From Blastocladiella emersonii ATCC 22665 (Eukaryota > Blastocladiomycota > Blastocladiomycetes > Blastocladiales > Blastocladiaceae): DNA of 64,000 bases. A model generated the notes under the pieces. The model was not told where the DNA came from. It did not search any database and saw only the letters and a list, made by a program, of their open reading frames with translations. Positions 42,580 to 53,135 of this stretch are shown in pieces (position 1 is the stretch's first letter; each line of letters begins with the position of its first letter). The stretch spans positions 1,488,001 through 1,552,000 of the forward strand of contig JANHCV010000010.1 of NCBI GenBank assembly GCA_025594325.1. Reading direction: 5' to 3'. The position numbers and the translations under genes were made by a program.

Positions 42580-44490
42580 CACCGCGGCGTGCTGCATCGC
42601 GCGCCCGCCCGCCTCCTCGGCGGATCAGCGCGCATCAGCAAGGACGAGAACAAGCGAGACGATGAAGCAGCGCTGCTTCCAGTGCGGACTAGCGCGTCCC
42701 GGATCGTGATGATGATCGAGGCCGTGGCAGCCGCGTCGACGGACGCACGGCGCGGCGGGGACGATGCCGGGGTGCCTGCCACAGCAGCCGTTTCGGACGC
42801 GACCCACACACGGCCAAACTGGACCGCCGTCAGCAGCGCGCGCTGGACCTTGGGCTCCCACGCCTGGATGGCGGACTCGAGGCACGTGGTGAGCGCGCCG
42901 CGTAGCTGCGCCGTGCGCAGAAGCTCCTCGAGCAAGTCGACCGACTGCGCCGCCTTGCGGTTGTAGTGGTCGACGGCGTCCATGAGCACGGCGCCCCGGG
43001 GGTGCGTTGAGCCGATCTTGAAGATGTTCTGCGTCGCGTCTACGGGAAGTTGATCGGGTCAGAAGATATGTCAAGGTGCTAGGTTGAGCGAGCGTACAGG
43101 GGACAATGGAGAAGAGCGTCACGTCCGTCGAGGTGATCTGGAAGCACGACTCGAGCGCAGGGCTCAAAATCACGGGCTCGAAGAGGTCGATACTACAGCG
43201 AAAGTTGGATTAGCTTCACGGCTCCTGCTCAGCAGCTGTGGTGGGAGGCAATCGTACACGTAGTGCTCGCCCGAGATGTGGAAGAAGACGAGGGCCTCCG
43301 AGCAAGGACAGCAGGACGGCCTCCTCGCCGCACCTACACGAGTCAAGCAAGAAATATTAGACTACTGAGTCGAAGCCCATGATCATCACGTAGAGACAGA
43401 CCAGACGAGATCGTCAAAGTCGTTGAGGTCGCAGTCGACCACGGTCTGGAGGTCGAGCGAGCTCGTGAGGTGCATGGACGGCGCGAGCCGGAGCTCGAGC
43501 TTGAACCCATTGGTGACGGAGGCCCAGAAGTTGGCGTTGGGCGAGACGCGGATGTGCTGCAGAGGCGGAAACTCCTGTGACGCGGTACAAGGGCGGTTCA
43601 GCGGTACGTCGAGCGAGTGAGCGAGAGTGGAACGTACGAGCTCCTGGTAGTCCATTTCACTGACCATCTTGACCGAGTTGAGCGTCTGCGCGACGAGGCT
43701 CGACGGACCCCGAGGTGGTGATGATGGCCTCGGGCGTGTAGCTCCAGCAGCTGGGCAGGGCGGCAAGCCCTACGCACGAGCTGAAGCTCAGCGATCATGT
43801 CGGAGTATCGAATGCGGCGGTAGATCGTACCAAAGTGGCAGCAGACGCGCGAACATTGGTCGCACCAGGACCGAACCACGCACGGCACAAACTGGTTGGC
43901 CGCTTTGGTCAGCACCGCAAGCCCGCTTGGCCAGATCTCGGCCGAGTGAATCCCGCTGTCCTTGACCTCCTACTCGTCCAAAGAAGGTCCGTTAGAGCAG
44001 GTCGTGACGCATGAACGAGTGCCAAACGTTGAGTACCTCGCCGAGGGAGAACACGGCCGGGTCGCCGGACAGCGGGTACAGCCGAACGGTCGCGTCGTTG
44101 AGCAGCACGACGAGCCGCTCGTCGTCGGCCCACCCGAGCTTGACAATGGACGCGCGCTCACGGCCCCACGGTTGCGCACGTACGAGATCGCCCTTGGCCG
44201 AGTAGATGGCGAGGGGAACCGACATGGTGGTGGTGGCACGGACGGCAAAGTGCGGCTTGGCCTCGTTACGCGCGGCGCCTGGGCATGGGACCCGAGGTCA
44301 GCACCCCACATCGAGTCTGCTGGACATAAGTAACGGGCGAACCGATGGAAGATCCCGTTGGGGGACACGGCGACGTGGAGGTGGTCAAAGTGGATCAGGT
44401 CCCAGTCGAGCTCGTCGAGGAGGCGGCGCTCACACAGCACGCTGCCGCGCTCGGCGGCAGCCTGCCTTTGCGAGGAGCAGCCGCCGTCAT
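42580..44490 (-). pseudogene. VPS16: VPS16 N-terminal fragment, frameshifted and truncated
   Basis: Minus-strand segments follow the order of VPS16, the HOPS/CORVET core subunit. ERRLLDELDWDL and VAVSPNG come first, then PLAIYSAKGDLV, IVKLGWADDERLVVLLNDAT and VRLYPLSGDPAVFSLGE, followed by GIHSAEIWPSGLAVLTKAAN. Then LAALPSCWSYTPEAIITTSG, QHIRVSPNANFWAS, VVDCDLNDFDDLVWCGEEAV, VILSPALESCFQI, NIFKIGSTHPRGAVLMDAVD and QRALLTAVQFG. About six 56-80 nt introns with normal splice sites can be placed between them. Frame breaks remain near 44455, 43700 and 43300 with no splice signals. After AVQFG (about 42830) similarity stops, and the VPS16 C-terminal half is absent because the DnaJ gene begins there. 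It is a partial duplicate or a relic. Confidence 0.7.
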
Positions 44491-46339
44491 GTTGCAGGGT
44501 GTGTTGCGTTTAGTTGTTTCGCGCAGAGATACATGGAGGGAGCCTAGTTGCTAGTTGAGGGAGAGCAGGAGGACGAGAGCGGCGGCGCTCAAGGCTGATT
44601 GATCAACGCGACGGCGACCGGGCGTCCTGCCACTTGAATCGCGGCCGTGTCGGATGTGGCGCAACGCGTCCTTCGTTCTCGCCCTCGGGACGGAGCGACG
44701 CGGTCGATAGCTTCGCGAGCTGCAGGCAGGCGATCGGATGTCTCACCAAGGCCACCTGCGGAAGGGCTTCTGACGACGGCGACGGGCGGATCGCCGCCGC
44801 GGCAAGTTACTGATTGGGTCGCACAAGTAGAGCGCGTTTGTGACGACGGAAGTGTGTTTATGACGCGACAAGTGATGATATCAGAGCACATGATACCCGT
44901 CGAGGATGGTCGATCGCAACGACCTTGGCGGCGAGGAAGAGCGCGAAACCGGGGGCTTGACGACATGATGGTTGATGCTTGAGGAGGAGGAGGAGGAGGA
45001 GGAGGGGCTTGACGACTTGATGCTTGATGGGTGACGATGACGAGGAACTTGAGGGCGAGCGAGACGCGGCCGGCACCTAGAACTCGCGGTGCTTGGGCAC
45101 GTTGAGGACCAACGACGACCTGGGCGGGCACGACTTGTTGACGCGCCAAACTTGGTGTATCTACACAGCACACGGGTGTCAGTTGAAGGATGGATCACGG
45201 AGAGGCCAGGTCAGGACGCGCATACCTTGGTTGAGGCGCGATGGCCGCGTGCGCCGGGTCTCGGACTTGACGCTGATCCGTGAACTTGTTGCTGGCGGCG
45301 ACCTGGCGCGGAGAGCTTGGGAACCTGTCGGCGCAAGCGAGTGTGAGTTGCCTTGCCCGAGCGCGACGACAACAGCGGGCCGAGAGAAGCGTACTTTATT
45401 GTTGACCGTGACCAAGGAAGTCGACCGTGAACTGCTTGCCCGCCGCCACTGCCGAGCCCGGCTCGTGGCGCGGGACCGCGCGACCAGTCGCCCGACACCC
45501 GACGCTATGAATATAGCTCGCCGATATTCCCGACACGTGCCAGGAGGGCAGTGCGTACTCTGAAGGCGTGTCGGGCATGCACGTCGAGCGAGTGTGGCCG
45601 CGATCCCGATCCCGATCCCGTACCGCGAGCCGATCGTGAAGAGCTGGAGGGTGGTGCGGATGGCGCGGATGATGTTCTCGAGAGTCTACACGGATCACCG
45701 AGCGTGAGTTGCCCGCGGACGAGGCGTACCTCGTTGTCGACCGCGACCGAGGACTTAACCGCGAGCTGCGCGGCCGGCCGGAGCTCATGCCCGCCATGTC
45801 GCAAGGGTGGCTCGATGCGGACGCGTCGCCGTCGGCGGACCGCACTCGCTGGCGGTGGCGGCGAGGCTGAAGCAGCGTGATTGGGTCGATGTCATAGAGT
45901 GGTGTGCGGTGGGTGGCGAGGAGCACAGCTTTCGGCTCGGATCGAGGCGAGGAGGAGGGGCGAGCGCGGGCGGGTGCCCCGCCGCGGTGCGTGCCGCGAT
46001 GCCCAGGCTCGTATCGTCTCTTGGTGCAACGCGTGGGGACGGGCGGGCATGCTCCACTCGCCGCTGTTGCTCTCGCTCTCGCTCGCAAATTTTCGACCCG
46101 GTTGAGTGCGAGAAGGGAGACGCGTGGCGGAGAAAACAGGGAGACGGGAGACGCGTCTCGGCCTACCACGTGAGCAGCCGCGAGACAATTCCGCGATCAC
46201 TCCGAGTGACCCACATCGGCGCCCCGCGCGCTCTCCGGTCGCTCTACTACGCCCTCGACCCGCGCGTGACTCCCGCCTCGTCCACGCGCGCCCAGGACCG
46301 GACGGCTGACCCGCTCGTCCTCGCCATCGCCCCGTCTAG
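44491..46339. other. 1.8 kb without an intact gene; simple repeats and a diverged duplication
   Basis: A GGA trinucleotide run lies at 44981-45005. Two related segments at about 45337-45470 and 45693-45795 share a GTGAGTTGCC start and encode YFIVDRDQG and YLVVDRDRGLNRELRGR respectively. The first copy is broken by stops. These look like two diverged pieces of one unknown coding sequence. GAGACGCGTCTC, a 12-bp palindrome, occurs at 46149-46160 with CACGTG at 46167. Confidence 0.45.
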
Positions 46340-46917
46340 ACCCGTGGAGCAAGCTGTTCCGCAACGTCTCGGACAAGCACCTCCGACACTTTGTCGAGGC
46401 GGTCACCGACAGCGGCCTGTGTAACGTGGGGGTGTGGACCGCCGCCATGGACGAGGGCGCGGCCAAGCGGTGCCTGTCCCGCCGGCTGGGCGCGCGCTTC
46501 GCCATGGCGCGCGTCCCGTACTACTGGGCCGCCGGTGGCGAGTACGCAACGTCCAAGGAGCCCGGGGGCGTCCTGGTCAAGAGCCCCGCCAAGGTGCTCG
46601 CGTGGCCCTACGCGCACGACCACATGCTCATGGTCCTGATTGAGGACTCGGGCGCCGCCGCGCATGCCAACGTGATCGTGGCCCCCGAGTTCGCCGCCGA
46701 CGGGGCCGACGAGGCTGCCGACGCGGGCCAGATCGGGTCGACGCCCGCCCTCACGGCCGCCAAGGTGGTCACGCAGCTCGCCAAGTACCTGCAGGGCGTG
46801 TGCGGGGCCATGCCCGTCGACGTGCGCGACTTTGTCCGTCAGTGCCCGTTCGAGATCGCCACCACGGCGTCGAGTTCGTCGAGCTCGGCCGCGACGTCGA
46901 TTTCGGCGGCTGAGTGA
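46340..46917 (+). pseudogene. FCP1/NIF-type HAD phosphatase, C-terminal fragment
   Basis: An exon-like frame starts right after CGTCTAG at 46339. It reads PWSKLFRNVSDKHLRHFVEA, VGVWTAAMDEGAAKRCLSRR, GVLVKSPAKVLAWP, HMLMVLIEDSGAAAHANVIV, LAKYLQGVCGAMPVDVRDFV and RQCPFE, then a Ser-rich end at 46917. The pattern (VWTAAMDEGA, LIEDSG, DVRDFVRxCPFE) fits the FCP1-homology phosphatase fold in its C-terminal two thirds. The first catalytic motif DxDxT should lie upstream, but none is visible in the preceding 300 bases, only a possible intron ending at 46339. It may be a fragment, or an early exon may be too short to see. The partners of this family are phosphoproteins such as the RNA polymerase II CTD. 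Confidence 0.5.
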
Positions 46918-48931
46918 GCCCCGTCGAGGCGGCGGCGGCGGTCGTCGTGCTCTTCTGGTTGTCATTTGTCTGCCATACCCCCTCGACCCGACCATACCCT
47001 ACCCTACCCTACTCTACCATACCCTACCCTCGTCCCTCGTCCCTCGTGCCTAATTTATCCACACTTGCGACTATCCCGCTGCCTCCTCGTCTTGCTTGTT
47101 CTCTTCCTTGCTGAGAGGAGGCGGGCGGGCGATGCAGCACGCCGCGGTGAACGCCAGCGACTCGCTTCTCCCTCCCACCACTTCCCGCAGCACATGCAGC
47201 TCACGAGCACCCATGAAACTTGCCGCACCCGCCGCGAGCTGGGTGAGCCCCGAGCCCCGAGCCCCGAGCCCGAGTCTCGCTCGAGTGGCGGCGGGGCGGC
47301 CTTGCCCACGATCGCGCTGCTGAGGTGAGCCTTGGTCGCTGGTCCGATGGCGTGCGAGTCGTTCTTGCCTTCCGTCGACTCACCCATCGACTCGGTCCAG
47401 CCAGGCCCGCGCGCGGTTGCCTCGAGGCTCCGGTAGGCCTCGGGCCTTCCCGCGCGTCCCGTCGTGCAGCAGTAGTGCTATAACCGCCGTAAGAGCCACC
47501 CACGGCGCGCCGCCGGTGTCCGCGTTCGTGCCGCTCGCGCGTCTCTACCTTTCTTTCCGTGTCCGTGGACAGGAGGCATCCTGGGATGCACTACCGCCAC
47601 GCCGCTGCAACTGTGTCCGGCGGACGCGGCTCGGCTCGCGCCCTCGCACCTTGATCGAGCGAGTCATCGTAGGACCACCGCCGCACAGGCGATATTAGTC
47701 TGGCAAACCGTCCGATCCGCCGGTCATTCAACCCCGTCATGTCCATCTCGTCGTCGAGGCGTTGCTTGCTCAATCGCGTCCTTGTCTCCGAGTTGTACTC
47801 GCTCCGCTATCCATGCTGATCGAGGACCCGCGTCCTGGCCTTCTGGACTTGCCTGGCATCCCTCAAGGCGCCGCGGCGAGCTCGACACGATCGCGTCGGC
47901 TCAGCGGTCGTCGACCAGGGTACTTCCGATTCCACGCAGCGCCTGCGCATCGGCTAGTTGAGTAGAAACTCTGGTGGCTGGTTACCCGCGCTGCCTGCTC
48001 TCATGCCAACTTACTCTTACGAGTACGCCAGTACTTAACAACCAAGTCCCACGATTGCGCAAGTCTTCTGGGGAACTGTCCCATCGAAACAAACTGCTCG
48101 CTCGTCGAGCTCCGTGTGTATACGATACCGAACGATCATCAAGACGCGCACCAACATTTACCGCGCGGCGCAACACCCGCGCGGCGCTTCACAGACCGAG
48201 GGACCAGCTCCCAGCTCCTTCACAAAACCGAGGCGGGAGGAGCTGATCGCGCGAGCGGCCTTTTCACGGGATCCACGCGACCGATTCCCACCGCGACGAG
48301 CCGATTGGAGACTTAAAGTCTTGCATCGGGGGAGAGCGGCGACAGACATCGCTGGAACGGACAGGTGCGTCGGCATCCATGCAACGAGTCGATGGCAATC
48401 AGCAGGACGGCTCGTCGGAGTCGCGTCGACGACGGGTCAACGAAGAATAAGTGAGGCTCGCAACAACCGTTTCGGGCGTGGCGAGACGGGGGAACCCGAA
48501 TTGGTCGCCGGCGCGCATCTTTGACGGGTTCGCGAGATCGACGCGCCAGTCACGGCGCGTTCCTGCATATCCTCGACCTGATGCGGAATGCGCTCGAATA
48601 AAATAAAATATTCTCAAAGGACAATACTAAACCTTGGCGTGGCCCCTCTGTGGAATCCAATTCGCATTGGTGCAGCGGAACGCGTCGCGTTTCAGCCGCA
48701 CGTGGCGGAGGCTGACGCGTCTCGGCTCCGACTTGTCCATCCCCCCTCCCCTGCTGCTGTTCTCAATTGGTCTTGAAAATCTCTGCGACTGACTGCAATT
48801 CATGTATCTCGGCCGTGCTGGCCCGACGTGACCTTCGGTGACCCTCAATGAAGTGACCGCCGGCCGCTCCCGCCTCGCTGTCGTCGCTCCTTCCCTGCAC
48901 ACCTTGCGTTAATCGCACGAGCCTTGCTACT
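46918..48931. other. 2 kb intergenic with simple repeats
   Basis: A pentamer array of ACCCT units lies at 46994-47030, then a GAGCCCC array at 47245-47275. No open frame has recognisable content. ACGCGT occurs at 48680 and 48715 and CACGTG at 48699, within 260 bp upstream of the next start, probably in its promoter. Confidence 0.45.
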
Positions 48932-51900
48932 ATGACGCGAACCAGAATCCTCCCCCGAGCTCTCGGGGGCATCGGCCCTGCGACCACCGCCGCCGCGCTC
49001 ATACTCGCCGTAACTACCACCCTCGTCGTCTCTTCCACCGTCGCCTTCGCACAACTACAACATGAGCCACGGCAATCCGTCCCGCCACCCTCCTCGTCCT
49101 CTCCACCGTCGTTGCCCTTCACCGGGTGCGCAGCCGCGGGCACCACGGCGCTCCTGTCCGCGCCAGCGGGCACCTTTGGCACCAACTTTTCGCCGCCGGG
49201 GTACCCGAACAATGCGCAGTGCCGGTGGCGGATCGCATCGCTCGACCCGACGCGCGTGGTCCGCGTCACCTTCTCGTCGTTCCAGACCGAGTGCGGCTAC
49301 GACTTCGTCACGGCCTACGACGTGTCAGCCGGTTCCGGCTCGGTGTCGTCGACGCCCATCGCGCGCCTGTGCGGGAACCGCACCGCGCACCTCGCCTACG
49401 ACGTGATCGTGTCGAGCGGGCCCGCGCTCGTCGTCGAGTTTGCCTCGGACGTGGACGTGCAGTCGGCCGGGTTCACGGCGGCCTACCAGCTCGTCTCGCC
49501 GTGCGCTCCCGTCGGGCCCAACGGCGACGTGTGCTCGGGCCGCGGGACCTGCGTTTCCGTCAGTGGCGGCGGCTTGCGTTGCCAGTGCAACCCGACCGCA
49601 TCGGGCACCATGTGCGAGCGCGAGACGGCGGGCTTCGCGGCGTTCGTCCCGCGCGCGAACCTCGCTGCCGCGTACCTCGCCGACGCCGACGCCATGGTCC
49701 TTGCCGGCGGGCAGCGCGACAACCAGGTCCTCCCGTTCGACACGCTGCAGTACAATTTTGGTACGCTCTGTCCTTGCCACTGCCGAGACTTCCAACTTAC
49801 GTCGTCCCTTCCTTAGGCCCAGGATCATGGAGCACCGTCCCGGTAACATTGCCCGGCCCGTCGGACCGCTACTCGCACGGCATGGTCGCCATCAACTCGA
49901 CGGTATACCTGTACGGCGGGATTGGGAACCAGGGCGCGACCACGGACCTTTGGCAGCTGACGCCGGGCTCCGCTTCACCGCAGTGGTCGCGTATCACGCC
50001 GCGGCCGGGACCTCCCGGAAGCGTCGCCGTGACGCCGCCGCCCCTGTACTGGCCGACGGTGGTCGCGGCCGAGGATCTCGGCAAGGTTTTCGTGATTGGC
50101 GGGCTCACGCTGCAGTCGGGGTACTACTCGTACTCGCGGCTCCTGTTCGAGTTTGACACGCGTACGAACTCTATCAAGGTCATCCAGGATGCTCACTAAC
50201 ACTTATCCCGCTCCAACGGAATAGGCACGCTCGTCTGGTCGCAGCGCAACAGCAGCTCGCACCCGATCATCTCGACGTCGGCCGCGGTCGCCGCCTCGGC
50301 CATTTACCGGTCCGCGTCGCGGTTCATCCACGTCTTCACCGAGTACGCGGTGCAGAGCTACCACGTCCCGACCGACACGTGGTTCTTTGACCCCATCGAC
50401 AGCCTGACCTCGCCCACCGATCCGGCCACCGCCATCGACCCGCGCCTGTACCGGTCCGCCACGCTGTTCGGCGACAACTACGCGGTGCTCTTCGGCGGGC
50501 AGATCAAGCCCGTGACGCCGGCCTCGACGGCCCGCGCGTGCTACACGGACGCGCTTCACATCGTGGACCTCGACTGCTGGTCCGTGGTCAACGCGACGTC
50601 GCTGCCGGGGCGACACCGCATGGGCCACGCGGCGGTACGGCGCGGCGACGACGAGCTGGTGATTGCCGGCGGGTTCAACGGCGTGTCGCAGTCGGACGTG
50701 GTCCGCGAGCGGATTGCCCTGCCGCCGGCCAACGCCACAGCGCGCGCCGCGTGCCGCGCGAGGACGTGGTGCGCGCGGTCCAACGACTGCGCCGACTGCG
50801 TGGCCAAGCCCGGGTGCGGGTGGTGCGACAACCAGTGCGTGTACGGGTGCGCGGCCGTGACATCCCCAGGATCGTGCCCGGCGCGCGTCCCGCTGACGCT
50901 CGGCGTGGCCAAGACGGGCCGGATCGCGGGTCTGGCGGCCGTCGAGTTCGGCGCCTTCATCAACGCGCCCGACAACGACCTGTTTATCCGGTTCGACAGC
51001 GACGACGTGGGCAGCGGCGACCCGCCGTTCACGGTCAGCGTGCGGAACCTGCCGCTCAACGCCACGTTCAGCACGCAGTCGACGGCGACCGTGTTTCCGA
51101 GTACCGACGCGCGCCGGTTCGGCGGGTGGCACGTCTTCCGGCTCGAGAACCGGGGGACTGCGGCGCTCCAATTCTCGCTGCTGGTCTCGGCTGAGGGGAT
51201 CTCGTACCGCAACCCGATTGATTACACCGATGCGAACGCGCAGACGGTACGGTGCCTGCCGAAGGGCACACTCCTCATGGATTCTCATCGTCGCGCCCGT
51301 GTGTAGCTCCTCGGCGTCGGGATCATCTGCCTCATGGTCTCGGGCACGCTGGCGATCCGGCGTCTCGCGCGGCGACATCCCGTCAACGCGAACGGCGGCG
51401 CGCTGCCCAAGATCCGGCCGTCCATCTACCAGATCGACGTCAAGGTGCTGACGGACCGCGCGGTGACGATCCCGGTGGCCAAGGCCGTGGCCGCGTCCGC
51501 GAGCAGCGCGCTGTCGACACGGCCGCTACTCGCAAGCCAGATCAAGACGTCGGCGTCGCTGTCGGACACGGACGGCGGCGTCGAGTGGGTTACGCCTGCC
51601 GGCTCAAGTTCGCGCGACGCGGCTATGACCCCGCCGCCAATGCGCGTGGCCACGTCGGGTTCCGTGCCCGTGAGCCCGGCGCGGTCGCTGCACTTTGGGT
51701 CGGGCGAGACCATGTCGATCCCACTGTCGCCGCTGCGCAACGGCGGGAGCGGCGCGCGCGGGAGCGCGGATGTTGGCGGATGGTCGGCGCTGCAGCGGCT
51801 CATCGTACGTCTTCTCTTCCCATGCTCGCGAGCCTGACTGACGCTGAACCCACGCGTAGCCCATGAGCGCCGAAGCCCACATCCTGCCGCCCGAGTCCAG

Positions 51901-52318
51901 ACCCGCTTCACCACCACCACCACCGGGCTCTCCGCCACCACGCCCCACGACACCCTCCCCCTCAACCCCGACCCGCGCCGCGAACGCGCTCGGCACGCGG
52001 TTCCGGTCGCTGTCCCCGACCAAGCGCGCGGCAGCCGCCATGGCCGCGGCAGACGCAGCGCAGGCGCGCGACGTGGTGTTTCTGACGTACCTGGTGACGA
52101 TGCCGGGGTGCCCGCGCGATGCGGTGAGCGGGATCCCGGCGTTCGCGGTGGCCACGGCGGCGGTCCCGCTGTCGCGCGAGGCGGGGGTGCAGCTGCGGCA
52201 GCCGGTCAAGGTCAAGCCGGCCGCGGAGGCGGCGAGGGCGGCGGGGGCGGGAGGGGTGAGGCCGCCGAGTCGTGGGATGGCGGCGGCCGTGGACCGGTTG
52301 CGACGGATGGCAAGATGA
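48932..52318 (+). CDS. Attractin-like receptor: CUB, EGF, kelch, PSI, one membrane helix
   Basis: Five exons: 48932-49760, 49817-50161, 50225-51246, 51307-51804, 51860-52318; introns 55-63 nt, donors all GTACG, acceptors all TAG; 1050 aa. A signal peptide covers about residues 17-41. The CUB domain spans about 66-186 with Cys 66, 97, 121 and 147. The EGF domain covers 191-228 with six Cys (191, 201, 207, 217, 219, 228). Kelch blades follow (DADAMVLAGGQRDN, STVYLYGGIGNQG, KVFVIGGLT, YAVLFGGQI, DELVIAGGFNG). A PSI-like Cys cluster reads CARSNDCADCVAKPGCGWCD. The membrane helix LLGVGIICLMVSGTLAI is at about 733-749, followed by RRLARR and a ~300-residue Ser/Pro-rich tail. This is the module order of attractin and MEGF8. 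A surface adhesion or signalling role is inferred; ligand unknown. Confidence 0.88.
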
Positions 52319-52460
52319 GGAGGACGGGGGAGCAGGGAGACAAGACTTGCACGATGACGGGTTAGAGAATAAACATGTTGCTGAACGACAAAGACACAAG
52401 GACATTCCGTGTGATCGAGGCGCTAATCGACCTCGACCACGTACCACGACCGCGGGCCGA

Positions 52461-52921
52461 CTACTTCTCGCGCCACTGGTGCTGGCAGTCGTGGTCGCAG
52501 CATTTATAGAACGTCGACATGGGCTCGTCGGCGGACCGGATCTGGATCTGCAGGAAGTAGGCGCGCGGGTGCTCGCACTTCGGGCACGGGACTACGCGGG
52601 ATGGCGTCAGTGCGGTGCATGCACCCGGAGCGAGGGAGGAGCACGTACCGTCGATCGAGTCGACGTTTTCCCACGCCTTGGCGCCGCCGAGGATATCGTC
52701 GACCTCCTTGCGCTGCATGTACGTCCGGGTGCGCAGCTACGCGGGCGAGTGCAGGGCGCCTCGGTGAGCCGTCGGGGTCCAGCACGGTCCCAGCGCGCAG
52801 CGAGACGCACCTCCTCCGTAATCGGGAAGATATAGGGGCACGTGCGGCAGGCGAACCGCTGCTCGCCGCCGTCCGACTTGAGGGTCAGCATGTTGCCGCA
52901 CTGGGGGCAGAAGATGAGCAT
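52461..52921 (-). CDS. RPC11: RNA polymerase III subunit RPC11 (POLR3K)
   Basis: Exons 52921-52811, 52736-52648/49 and 52591-52461; introns about 74 nt (GTGCGT) and 57 nt (GTACGT), both TAG; 109 aa, the family length. The N-terminal zinc ribbon has MLIFCPQCGNMLTL and FACRTCPYIFPITEE. The linker KEVDDILGGAKAWENVDS is a strong family mark. The C-terminal TFIIS-like ribbon has CPKCEHPRAYFLQIQIRSAD and EPMSTFYKCCDHDCQHQW. All eight zinc Cys are present, and the acidic hairpin residues (RSADEP) that promote RNA cleavage are intact. RPC11 is needed for Pol III termination, reinitiation and 3' RNA trimming. Head to head with the F-box gene, 214 bp apart. Confidence 0.96.
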
Positions 52922-53135
52922 GGTGTTTGGTCGGTTGCTGCGAGTTACATGGAGCGCCGAGCGCGAATGGGAGGGCAGAGCGGGGGGAGAGAGAAAGCTC
53001 GAAGGCCCGCTCCCACTCGCACAGCGATCACGGCTCTCATCAGCTCACCTGACGCGCTGCACAGCAGCGGACGCGCTTCGCCTTGGCCGCTTCCCGCGAG
53101 CTTCCCCTCTCCCCTCCACCGACGACAACGATACG

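Noticed and set aside
46994-47030. Possible interstitial telomere
   Set aside because: The unit is a pentamer (CCCTA), irregular and only ~37 bp; a true fungal telomere would be TTAGGG-like hexamers.
50179-50224. Attractin intron starting at GTCATC (50179)
   Set aside because: It breaks the downstream reading frame; starting at GTACGA (50162) restores it and matches the local donor consensus.
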